NCBI GenBank assembly: GCA_030686115.1
Contig: CP131612.1
Location: 2,666,001-2,730,000, forward strand
Length of the DNA: 64,000 nucleotides
Reading direction: 5' to 3'
From: Psychrobacter cibarius
GTDB lineage: Bacteria > Pseudomonadota > Gammaproteobacteria > Pseudomonadales > Moraxellaceae
Positions 39,374-47,917 of the stretch are shown here, piece after piece (position 1 is the stretch's first letter; each line of letters opens with the position of its first letter). A model generated the notes under the pieces. It searched no databases. It saw only the letters and a list, made by a program, of their open reading frames with translations, and had not been told where the DNA came from. The position numbers were made by a program, and so were the translations under genes.

Positions 39374-41155
39374 CTACAGCTGCACCACCTCATACTGGCT
39401 GAATTCATCCGTAATCAGCAACCTCTGCCCCAAACGTAAAGGGGTTTGTTTGCTATTAATACGCATAATGACTCTATCATCGGTCTGAAAGTAAGAAGTC
39501 GGTACAATCAGAGTACCAGTGGTTTGTAGTCGATCATCTCTACCAAGGATAAATGCTGGCACAAAATGGCGACTACGCGTTTTTCTGCCTTCACCTTCTA
39601 AACGCAAGCCACAAGCCACTAGCTGATGTCCGAGTACTTGCCACTCGATCTCTGGGTTTTTGCTATCAAAATCAAGCCAGCGCGCCACGCCCATTGACCA
39701 ATCAGGCGGCGTGATTGTATCAGATCGACAGACTAAAAAAAGGCTCATCATATGTAATGCTGGCGGTGCAGTCGTCGCAGATGCATTCTCATCAGCCACT
39801 ATGTTAAGACTGTCTTTATGAACACTTTCTTTATAAAAGCCATCTTTATGAAAGCGGTCTTTATTTAAAGTATCTACTGTTGATGATAGTCGCAGGGTGC
39901 GAAATAGTGATAAATCATCATTACGATCAAAGGTTTCACTGGCTAATACGTGGCTGCTGTCTTGTTTTTTATTCACGGTATCATAACGAGGACGCTGCTC
40001 ATCTGGTAACTCTTTTATAGCGATTAAACTGGTAAAGCTATGCGAATGGCTCACCCGATAATGAATATTATTAAAACCTGTAATCAAAACAGCGTCTTCT
40101 TTCGCACGATGTTTAGTCGCTAGGGTGAGCGGCGGCTGTAAATAGCGGTAATTGAGCGTCATCGCTATTTTATTAAGCAAGTGACTCTCAACGCCGTCAC
40201 CCCCTTCCTTAACTAAAGCCTGTTTGCGTCGTTTAAGATACTCAACCAGCGGGGCAATTTCTATAAATAAACAGTGATAGCGATCATCGTATGGGTTGAT
40301 TGTAGAACTGGCCGTCAGGTAAGTTGGCGGATTGTCACTTTGTAAATCAACGAACACGCGGGTCTCGGTGGTTGGCTCAATCGTCGCAACGATATGCTTA
40401 GCCCATTCAGGTAACAAACGTTGGACGAGCAGAATATTGGGACGACGCATGGCACGTACATTTAATAGACTGTATAAACAAATTTGGCAATACAGCTGAT
40501 GAACCGTCTTGGCACGCTGTGTGCCTGCCGTAACACTTATATTAATCTCAGCCGCATGGTACTGATAAGCAAGGTAATACAGCTGATTGATTTTGTGCCA
40601 TAAGTAAGATGAGGGTTTTTGATAGCACAGTGCTTCTTCGCCCAATAGCTTCTGGTACATCAGCAGCGTCTGGTAAATAGCAATGGCGAGTGTCGTTGAT
40701 GAAGACTTATCACCATTAAAATAGCGCTGCCAGCCATTACTTGCAGCATATTTTCGCTGATTATTGAGCAATGAGGTTTTATGACGTATGACCCTGTCAT
40801 AGACCATAATCATTGAATAGTATAGCGACTTTATTTGAGCCACATAACCCATTTGAATGTCGCTAAGCGCACCTGTCTCATAAATATAAGACTGTCGCAA
40901 AGTGGCAATTAACTGATCTGAGGCGTCTATCACCGTCGCCATAAGGGTAAGACGTTGCGACTCATCTATATTAGCCACGCGTAGTACCGTAAGTATTTTT
41001 GCCAATTGTTCAGCTTGCTGTGCTTGCGTTTGCGAAGGTAACGCTGCCAACAATTTTAGCAAATAACCTTCTTGGCCATTAGCGGATCGCTTAGAAACTA
41101 GGGGCAATGCCTCTGTAGAAGATAGGTGCTCTTGAAACGTCGATAAAGTTATCAT
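39374..41155 (-). CDS. FimW-like c-di-GMP-binding (PilZ-type C-terminus) candidate
   Basis: About 593 residues, soluble. The N-terminal half is helical (YVAQIKSLYYSMIMVYDRV; LWHKINQLYYLAYQYHAAE). The C-terminal region (about 490-593) looks PilZ-like, with SMGVARWLDFDSKNPEIEWQ and ACGLRLEG. It directly precedes the fimX-like gene. In P. aeruginosa, as I recall, fimX lies next to fimW (PA4958), a PilZ c-di-GMP receptor for type IV pili. Orthology is therefore suggested by synteny and layout, not proven. ATG 41155 has AGGAA 5 bases upstream; the longer frame to 41251 adds an improbable hydrophobic leader. An Asp/Lys repeat-like stretch occurs near 440 (FHKDGFYKESVHKDSL). Confidence 0.65.
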   Translation of the reverse strand: MITLSTFQEHLSSTEALPLVSKRSANGQEGYLLKLLAALPSQTQAQQAEQLAKILTVLRVANIDESQRLTLMATVIDASDQLIATLRQSYIYETGALSDIQMGYVAQIKSLYYSMIMVYDRVIRHKTSLLNNQRKYAASNGWQRYFNGDKSSSTTLAIAIYQTLLMYQKLLGEEALCYQKPSSYLWHKINQLYYLAYQYHAAEINISVTAGTQRAKTVHQLYCQICLYSLLNVRAMRRPNILLVQRLLPEWAKHIVATIEPTTETRVFVDLQSDNPPTYLTASSTINPYDDRYHCLFIEIAPLVEYLKRRKQALVKEGGDGVESHLLNKIAMTLNYRYLQPPLTLATKHRAKEDAVLITGFNNIHYRVSHSHSFTSLIAIKELPDEQRPRYDTVNKKQDSSHVLASETFDRNDDLSLFRTLRLSSTVDTLNKDRFHKDGFYKESVHKDSLNIVADENASATTAPPALHMMSLFLVCRSDTITPPDWSMGVARWLDFDSKNPEIEWQVLGHQLVACGLRLEGEGRKTRSRHFVPAFILGRDDRLQTTGTLIVPTSYFQTDDRVIMRINSKQTPLRLGQRLLITDEFSQYEVVQL

Positions 41156-41375
41156 CAGTATTCCTAGTAACCTTGAGTAACTTGGCAGGAGGCAAATATT
41201 CAACCATGCCGTATGCAACAACACAAGATAAAAGATACAAATCAGCAGCAACCATCGAAATCGACAGCACCCATTTTTAGTAACGATTAAGTTCTAGAGC
41301 ATCATCTAACCGCACGCCCATCTTCTAAAAATCACGCTTTGTTCACTAATTTTTCAATATACCATAGTGCCTATA

Positions 41376-42383
41376 TTAACGATCATTGTAAATATCAATC
41401 GGTACTTTGAAAGGTTTATTTGGTAGCTCTCTCACCAGCTTCGGTACCAAGTAACCAGGGAGTGCTGCCAACAATGACCAATACAGCTCAATTGCGAAGC
41501 GCTCATCATTATCGAAATGTGCGGCTCCAGCCACTTTGTCTAATACATGCAAATAATAAGGCAACACACCAGCAGAAAATAAACGTTGGCTTAATTGTGT
41601 TTGAACAGCAACGCTATCATTGATACCTTTTAATAGCACCGCTTGATTCAATAAAGTCATACCAGCCGCTCGAGCACGTTGCAGATGCTCTGCTGTTAAG
41701 GCATCGATTTCATTGGCATGATTACAGTGAATGACCATCACAATATGACAGCGACTTTGAGACAGTCTGGTCAATAACGCATCATCCAAACGCGCTGGTA
41801 TGACCAGCGGCAAGCGCGTATGCAGACGAATAGTGGTCAATTGCGGGAGTGACTCTAAAGAATCTAGCCAAGCAAACAGGCGTCTATTTGTCACATTCAG
41901 TGGATCACCGCCACTCAAAATCACCTCATTAATCTCAGGGTGTGCGGTAATGTAATCAATGATATTTTCTTTGGCATCAGCCGTCGGCATATTGGCACTA
42001 TAGTCAAAATGCTGACGGAAACAGTAACGACAATGAATGGCACAAGCACCTGTCACGGTCAATAACACTCTGGATTGGTACTTATGCAGCATACCCTTGA
42101 CTGGGTTTTGCGTATTCTCGCTCAAGGGATCCGCCACATAGCCCGTTACCTTGATTTGCTCGCGCTGATCAGGCAATACTTGTCTCAGTAAAGGATCATT
42201 GCTATCGCCGATACTCATTTTTGCCACAAATCCACGTGGTACGCGCAGCTCAAAATGCTTAGGCACATAAACCTCTGCCCGCAATGATTCTAGCTTTAGG
42301 ATGCTTAACAGCTCATCGATAGACGTAATGGCCTCGGATAATTGCGTTTGCCAGTTTTTTTGTGTGATTAAATGGTTTATCAT
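41376..42383 (-). CDS. epmB: EF-P lysine 2,3-aminomutase EpmB (radical SAM)
   Basis: 335 residues. The radical-SAM cluster is bound by Cys114, Cys118 and Cys121 in CAIHCRYCFR. GGDPLNVTNRRLFAWLDSL and HTRLPLVIPARL follow as in KamA-like proteins. It isomerises alpha-lysine to beta-lysine for attachment to EF-P by EpmA. Divergent from efp with a 167-bp shared promoter region, which supports the assignment. EpmA is not in the window. Confidence 0.92.
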   Translation of the reverse strand: MINHLITQKNWQTQLSEAITSIDELLSILKLESLRAEVYVPKHFELRVPRGFVAKMSIGDSNDPLLRQVLPDQREQIKVTGYVADPLSENTQNPVKGMLHKYQSRVLLTVTGACAIHCRYCFRQHFDYSANMPTADAKENIIDYITAHPEINEVILSGGDPLNVTNRRLFAWLDSLESLPQLTTIRLHTRLPLVIPARLDDALLTRLSQSRCHIVMVIHCNHANEIDALTAEHLQRARAAGMTLLNQAVLLKGINDSVAVQTQLSQRLFSAGVLPYYLHVLDKVAGAAHFDNDERFAIELYWSLLAALPGYLVPKLVRELPNKPFKVPIDIYNDR

Positions 42384-42550
42384 GACAACCTAATACCTGT
42401 GCCCAAAAGTCGCTATTATACGCGCTTAGTGCGTAGCCTATCAAAGCATACGACCTATCCTTTAAACACTTAGCGTAATAAGCGATTTTAACGCAGTAAG
42501 CTATTCATTCTCTTATCTACCACCCTATTTATAACCCCTAGGAGTTTCTT

Positions 42551-43126
42551 GTGGCAAGTTTTTCTACTAATGAATTTAAAGCTGGTCTAAAAGTCATGCT
42601 CGATGGCAACCCTTGTGCCATTCTTGAAAACGAGTTTGTCAAACCAGGTAAAGGTCAAGCCTTTAACCGTGTTAAATTGCGCAACCTTCGTAGTGGTAAG
42701 GTATTGGAACAAACCTTTAAGTCAGGCGATAGCTTAGAAGCTGCTGATGTCATGGACACTGAAATGAACTATCTATATAACGATGGTGAGTTTTGGCATT
42801 TCATGCACCCTGAAAGTTTTGAGCAGATTCAAGCGGACAAAACAGCGATGGGCGATTCAATAAAGTGGCTAAAAGAAAACAGCAATGCACTATGTACCAT
42901 CACTTTATTCAACGGTACTCCTCTTTCAGTAACACCGCCTAACTTTGTTGAGTTGCAAATCACTGAAACAGATCCTGGTGTGCGTGGTGATACTTCAGGT
43001 GGTGGCGGCAAACCTGCCAAGTTAGAGACAGGTGCTGTCGTCCGTGTGCCATTGTTTGTACAACAAGAAGAAGTCGTACGTGTTGATACTCGCACAGGTG
43101 ACTATCAAACTCGCGTTAGCCAATAG
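42551..43126 (+). CDS. efp: Elongation factor P
   Basis: 191 residues, standard length. Three beta-barrel domains. It relieves ribosome stalling at polyproline. The modified lysine is Lys34 in KPGKGQAF, in the loop recognised by EpmA. The start is GTG at 42551 with TAGGAG about 6 bases upstream. Divergent from epmB, whose product makes the beta-lysine donor. Confidence 0.96.
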   Translation: MASFSTNEFKAGLKVMLDGNPCAILENEFVKPGKGQAFNRVKLRNLRSGKVLEQTFKSGDSLEAADVMDTEMNYLYNDGEFWHFMHPESFEQIQADKTAMGDSIKWLKENSNALCTITLFNGTPLSVTPPNFVELQITETDPGVRGDTSGGGGKPAKLETGAVVRVPLFVQQEEVVRVDTRTGDYQTRVSQ

Positions 43127-43148
43127 CATGTAAAAGTCATAGCGCTCG

Positions 43149-43190
43149 ACATAATAGAACTTACATAATAGAACTTACATAATAGGACTT
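43149..43190. repeat. Three 14-bp tandem repeats
   Basis: ACATAATAGAACTT occurs twice exactly (43149-43176), then once with A-to-G (ACATAATAGGACTT, 43177-43190). It lies between the efp stop and its terminator. No spacers, so it is not CRISPR. Confidence 0.85.
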
Positions 43191-43218
43191 AACAGTTAGC
43201 CTCTAGCTGTTATTCCAC

Positions 43219-43256
43219 AAAAAAGCTGAACCACTGATAAAGCGGTTCAGCTTTTT
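43219..43256 (+). terminator. Terminator of efp
   Basis: AAAAAAGCTGAACC / GGTTCAGCTTTTTTT stem with a loop of about 10 bases and a long T-run. Confidence 0.9.
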
Positions 43257-43446
43257 TTATTTATGAATATTGCCTTTAATACTGTCTCTGTAGTTAATTT
43301 GATTGAAAAGTATTCCAAAGCAACCGAGTAAAAATTCATATGGAGTATGTCAAGCAAGGTTAACGCTGTGGTTTTTTATAGTGGATGAACTGTCGCTATT
43401 GATGACAGCGATGACGTATAACCTTCTATAAATATCTACCAAAACA

Positions 43447-45276
43447 CTACTCTGCTGATGAGTGTTTCTGTATCAGCCAATATTGTACCAATGCATTCAA
43501 CTGCTCTTGTTTAAAAGGCTTGGTACAGTAATCTTGCATTCCAACTTTTAAATACTTTTCACGCTCACCATCCATTGCATTGGCGGTCAACGCAATAATA
43601 GGTGGTAATGATTGAGGATCATAGAGTTCATGCAATTTAATAGTGGCCTGTACACCATCTAGAATAGGCATGTGATGATCCATTAAAATGACATCATAAC
43701 GCTCAGGTGAGAGCGCAAAAATTTCAATAGCCTGCTGCCCATCAGTGACATGCGTGACCGTATGACCACTATTATTCAGGGCTTTTTTAGCGATAATGGC
43801 ATTGACGGTATCGTCTTCAACTAACAATATATGACCAGCACGCTCATGGGTCGGCTCAATCATCGTAAAGTCATTTGACTCTTGCCACATCTCATACTGG
43901 TTTTCATCAATAGTCGGTAGCGGTAATAAAACACTGAACGTAGTGCCCACACCCACTTCGCTATCCACATCGATATAACCGCCCATCAAATCAACCAAAG
44001 ACTTACAAACCGAGAGTCCTAGACCTGTGCCGCCATAAAGACGGTGGGTGAATTTATTTGCTTGGTCATAAGCATCAAATATTGCATCCAATGACTCAGC
44101 TTTGATGCCGACACCCGTATCTGTGACTTCAATGCATAAGGTCATGACTTCATGATAGATGGTATTACTGATAGCTTCTTGAGCCGTTATTTTGCTGAGA
44201 TCGCTTGCCGAAATGCCTTGAGCGCGATATTGGTCAGCGCTGTCATCGTCAAAACCATCACAATGACAATTGGGTACATGTTTGACATCAATAGTGACTC
44301 GTCCACCCTCACGAGTAAATTTAATCGCATTATTAACAAGGTTTGCTAAAATTTGTTTGAGGCGTACCGGATCGCCTTGCACATAGGGCGATAACGACTC
44401 GGTATAATGGTAGTCTAAAATGAGCCCTCGCTGACGTGCTTTGACAGCAAAGAGGCTGACCACCTCATTACATAATGCGGATAAGTTAACAGGAATAGAA
44501 TCAATGGTCATTTTCCCAGATTCTACTTTCGATAAATCTAAAATCCCGTTAATGATCGCCATCAAATGCTCATTGGAAACTTTGATATTGTCCACGTATT
44601 CTTGTTGCTCACTGCTAAGTTTGGTCTCACCGAGCATCTCCACCATACCAATAATGCCATTCATCGGTGTACGGATTTCATGACTCATATTGGCCAAAAA
44701 GTCTGATTTCATCTCATTGGCATGTTTGGCATCACGCTGCTTATCCTGTAACTGCAAGGCATCTGCCGCCATCATCGCAAATTGAGCCAACACCTTTGCT
44801 TTTTGCTCATCAAAGTCATGATTGGGCTTCATATCCATCACACACAGCGAGCCCAAACGATAGCTTTTATTGTCCTCATGCAAGATAATTGGCGCACCAG
44901 CATAGAACTGTAGGTATGGCGATTCTGTCACTAGGGGATTGTGGCTAAAGCGACTGTCTTTGGTTAAATCCGGTACTACAAAGACGTCGTTAGAAAGCAC
45001 GGTATAATTGCAAATAGCCACTTCACGCGTCGTGCGGCAAACACCGCCCAGTCCTTGGACAGATTTTAGATACTGTGTTTCTTCATCCATGAAAGTAATG
45101 GTCACAACTGGTACATCAAAAAATAGCTTTGCCAGATCAATTAGACGCTTAAATGCAGGCTCATCATTGTCGTTGAGCACCTGATACTTCCTAAGCTTAT
45201 TGATGCGTTCTACTTCATCTGCCGCTACTGGGTAGCTGTGTTTAGGTGCGTTAAATATAGACAAGATAGACTCCAT
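43447..45276 (-). CDS. Hybrid histidine kinase, GAF-HisKA-HATPase-REC
   Basis: 609 residues, cytoplasmic. GAF domain (about 25-175), HisKA with phospho-His199 in ANMSHEIRTPMNG, and ATPase domain with NNAIKF, DTGVGI and GGTGLGLSVCKSLV. The C-terminal receiver carries Asp533 in ILMDHHMPILDG and TKPF near 588. No membrane segment, so it senses internally or through the GAF domain. No HPt or output regulator is adjacent. It begins 9 bp after tcdA on the same strand. The cognate target is unknown. Confidence 0.9.
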   Translation of the reverse strand: MESILSIFNAPKHSYPVAADEVERINKLRKYQVLNDNDEPAFKRLIDLAKLFFDVPVVTITFMDEETQYLKSVQGLGGVCRTTREVAICNYTVLSNDVFVVPDLTKDSRFSHNPLVTESPYLQFYAGAPIILHEDNKSYRLGSLCVMDMKPNHDFDEQKAKVLAQFAMMAADALQLQDKQRDAKHANEMKSDFLANMSHEIRTPMNGIIGMVEMLGETKLSSEQQEYVDNIKVSNEHLMAIINGILDLSKVESGKMTIDSIPVNLSALCNEVVSLFAVKARQRGLILDYHYTESLSPYVQGDPVRLKQILANLVNNAIKFTREGGRVTIDVKHVPNCHCDGFDDDSADQYRAQGISASDLSKITAQEAISNTIYHEVMTLCIEVTDTGVGIKAESLDAIFDAYDQANKFTHRLYGGTGLGLSVCKSLVDLMGGYIDVDSEVGVGTTFSVLLPLPTIDENQYEMWQESNDFTMIEPTHERAGHILLVEDDTVNAIIAKKALNNSGHTVTHVTDGQQAIEIFALSPERYDVILMDHHMPILDGVQATIKLHELYDPQSLPPIIALTANAMDGEREKYLKVGMQDYCTKPFKQEQLNALVQYWLIQKHSSAE

Positions 45277-45285
45277 TAAATAAGA

Positions 45286-46167
45286 TCAGACGCTCGGCTT
45301 GATGCCCGCCTGTTTTATTAATAATTGTAATGCTTCACTCACCATAATCATCGCAACCACCGATGTGACCACTACTGCTGAGCCGTAACCACCACACTGC
45401 AAACCGCCTGTCTGACAACTCTTATCTACCCGCGGTGGCTCTGTAGAGTAGACACATTTGATCCCGAACTTTTCTTTTAGTGTACTATTAATGCCTTTTT
45501 CGTGGCGCAGCTTATTGCGTAATTTGGCAAGTAAAGGATCTTGGTAACTGTCACGCAAGTCACTCACCCTAATCTGACTAGGGTCTATCTTGCCACCTGC
45601 GCCGCCTGCACACACCAATTTTAATTTATTAAAACGACAATGTAGCGCGATGGCAAGCTTGGCATTCATATCATCTACGCAGTCCAAAATAACCATAGGT
45701 CTGCCTTGAGCAACAGCGGCTTTTGCTTCATCACGACTTGGCAATAAAGTGGCGACGTTTTCTACAGTTAAAAAATCATCGATCAAGTTTAGCGTTACTT
45801 TGGGATTGATTTCACGAATACGGGTGGCCATCGCTGCAATTTTACTCTCACCAAAGGTGCTGTCTAGTGCAGGCAACTGCCGATTGACATTGGACGCAAC
45901 CAATACGTCCAAATCGATCAACGTAATAGTGCCCACTGCCGTTCTTGCCAAAGCCTCAGCTGCCCAAGAACCAACGCCTCCAACGCCAATAACGTATACA
46001 TGCGCATCGGCAAAAGTAGTGACAACTGTCGTACCATAAAGAGTGCGCGTACCTTGAAAACGGCGATCATATTGCACATTGTCTTCGCTAAGCTCTTCTG
46101 TCTTTGTAACGTCTTCGGTACCAATGGACTCTGTCATTGTTTGCTCAAATGGTTGTATTTCACTCAT
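45286..46167 (-). CDS. tcdA: tRNA threonylcarbamoyladenosine dehydratase TcdA
   Basis: 293 residues. E1-like ATPase fold with GVGGVGSWAAEALARTAVG (about 56-75) and LDCVDDMNAKLAIALHCR. It cyclises t6A to ct6A at position 37 of ANN-decoding tRNAs using ATP. The CsdL/YgdL family Cys-containing TGGLQCGGYGSAVVVTSVVA is present. An acidic N-terminal extension of about 30 residues precedes the domain. Upstream of and probably co-transcribed with the hybrid kinase. Confidence 0.9.
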   Translation of the reverse strand: MSEIQPFEQTMTESIGTEDVTKTEELSEDNVQYDRRFQGTRTLYGTTVVTTFADAHVYVIGVGGVGSWAAEALARTAVGTITLIDLDVLVASNVNRQLPALDSTFGESKIAAMATRIREINPKVTLNLIDDFLTVENVATLLPSRDEAKAAVAQGRPMVILDCVDDMNAKLAIALHCRFNKLKLVCAGGAGGKIDPSQIRVSDLRDSYQDPLLAKLRNKLRHEKGINSTLKEKFGIKCVYSTEPPRVDKSCQTGGLQCGGYGSAVVVTSVVAMIMVSEALQLLIKQAGIKPSV

Positions 46168-46305
46168 AACAGATTAAATGCTCTTTTAAATTATTTTGGT
46201 GGCGCTTATATTACGTCAATTTCTTTATTCACGGCTATCTCATTCACTATCATATCAATGGCTAGCCATACAATAAACCGTCAGTGACTAAAATATGTGG
46301 CACTA

Positions 46306-47292
46306 TTACAACGGATAATCCCATTTTGCTTGCAAAGCACTGCAACTGTTGTGCCACAATTGCTTAGCAAGACTGGCGGGTGGTACATTGAGCAACTCAC
46401 TCAAGCTTAGCAACACCCATGGTAAGTTGGCAGGTACATTTCTATTATGTACGGCTGTACTCCTCCTTGCACTGTCTGATTTTTGAGTTGGCACTGATGA
46501 ATCATGGTCAGATATTTGGCACATGATAGGCGTCATATCAGGGCAATCCGTTTCTATTACCAAACATTCAACACCATAGCTATCAACCGCTGCTTGAATG
46601 GCGCGGCTCAGTTTCTTGGCATTGGGATTAGTGATTTGACCGGTAACCCCAAGCTTAAATCCCAACTTAACAAATGCTTTGGCTTCTTGCGTCCCACCAC
46701 TAAAACTATGCGCGATACCGCCAAGTTTGTGTGCATCGTAATCATGCGCTTTTAGTATGGCCAACGCTTCTGCATGGGCTTTACGAATATGCAGCATCAC
46801 TGGCAGTTGATGAGTCACCGCCATGTCCAATTGCACCTTAAAAAATCGTACTTGTTTGGCAAATATGTCAGGCGCTTTCATCGCCTCAGTAAAGGTGTCT
46901 AAACCAATCTCGCCGATTGCTAATGGGCGTTTATCAGCAATCCTTTTTGCCATAGCGGTTAAATGATCGTCAGTATGCTGTTTGATATAAAAAGGATGCA
47001 AACCGACCGCAATATGGCTACTAAAATTTGACACTTTTTGTCTATCGACATTGGCTATCGTAGGTAATGGCAGCGTATTTAACAGGCGCTCAGTCTCATA
47101 CATCCGCTCAAAATGCTGATATAGATAACCCACTAATACCAGATGGAGCACTCCCTGATTGTGAGCTTGCTGCGTCAGTATTTCTCTATCATCATCAAAT
47201 ATTGGGGCATCAAAATGAGTATGCGTGTCAATGAGAGGATAAATAGTAGGTAAGGGCTGTTTGATCATCTTAGGTGAAGCGATAGGGGTCAT
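46306..47292 (-). CDS. TatD-family metal-dependent hydrolase
   Basis: 328 residues. Metal ligands His24 and His26 in LIDTHTHFDAP, the Glu of AIGEIGLD, His in MLHIRKA and AHSFSG, and Asp in VIETDCPDM. TatD-family DNase/deacylase-type hydrolase. The substrate is not identified. An insertion near residue 265-285 (SDHDSSVPTQKSDSA) is Ser-rich and variable. Confidence 0.88.
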   Translation of the reverse strand: MTPIASPKMIKQPLPTIYPLIDTHTHFDAPIFDDDREILTQQAHNQGVLHLVLVGYLYQHFERMYETERLLNTLPLPTIANVDRQKVSNFSSHIAVGLHPFYIKQHTDDHLTAMAKRIADKRPLAIGEIGLDTFTEAMKAPDIFAKQVRFFKVQLDMAVTHQLPVMLHIRKAHAEALAILKAHDYDAHKLGGIAHSFSGGTQEAKAFVKLGFKLGVTGQITNPNAKKLSRAIQAAVDSYGVECLVIETDCPDMTPIMCQISDHDSSVPTQKSDSARRSTAVHNRNVPANLPWVLLSLSELLNVPPASLAKQLWHNSCSALQAKWDYPL

Positions 47293-47479
47293 TGATAGAC
47301 TCCAAAATTAATAGTTTTCAGCGAGGCGTTCCGTGATTTGTCATTCAATAGACATTATTTGTCATTTTGTAGCAATAACCACGTCAATGAACACTTTAGA
47401 ATGATGACTTTATTTAAAATGATTTCTATAGTTAAAAAATGCCAATCAACAAAAGAGATTTTGATAAGTAAAGAGACCT

Positions 47480-47680
47480 TCAACACGCCCTATTAGTATT
47501 ATCATAATTGGCTTTTGCATTTTGCTCATCTGAGTGCTCATCTAAGTGCTCATCTGATACATTGTGCTCATCTAACGCTCTGGTATCAGATTGTCGACTG
47601 CTACGCCGAGGAATCACTAATAAGGTGGTGGCAGCGACTGCTAATAAAAACCACTTTTTAGCATTTTTATGATGTGTCAT
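47480..47680 (-). CDS. Small protein with His/Asp/Glu repeat tail
   Basis: 66 residues with ATG 47680 and a GGGGTG-like RBS. The N-terminus has one hydrophobic helix (WFLLAVAATTLLVIP), then RRSSR, then an acidic tail with repeated DEH units (DEHNVSDEHLDEHSDEQ). The repeat derives from a 12-bp DNA repeat close to GTGCTCATCTAA (about 47524-47576). Family not recognised; a single-pass membrane protein is possible. Expression uncertain. Confidence 0.45.
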   Translation of the reverse strand: MTHHKNAKKWFLLAVAATTLLVIPRRSSRQSDTRALDEHNVSDEHLDEHSDEQNAKANYDNTNRAC

Positions 47681-47873
47681 TGCTTGCACCCCTACCTTTA
47701 TATCATCATCTACAATATTTATCAGCAAGTGTTCATACTTACTACTCAATTACTCATTAGTATACTGCGATATAAAAACTGCTATGTTTATCTGTGTTAT
47801 GAATACGCAAGCTAATGTACGGCGTAGTTTATTTATTACACCGTGTCTCTACATGCTATAAGAATAGGAGGCG

Positions 47874-47911
47874 AGCGCTTTATTAACCTATCGTTAATAA
47901 AGCGCTTTTTT
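47874..47911 (+). terminator. Strong hairpin with T-run, plus-strand orientation
   Basis: AGCGCTTTATTAA / TTAATAAAGCGCT (13-bp perfect stem) followed by TTTTTT on the plus strand. It lies just past the gspD stop, so on the minus strand it would fold in the gspD 3' UTR but lacks a T-run there. No plus-strand gene is seen before it, which leaves its main user unclear. Confidence 0.6.
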
Positions 47912-47917
47912 GAGTTC

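Noticed and set aside
43149..43190. CRISPR array
   Set aside because: Repeats are directly tandem with no spacers and no cas genes are present.
47800..47862. About 20-codon ORF before the plus-strand terminator
   Set aside because: Too short, no RBS; a small RNA is a better idea if anything is transcribed.
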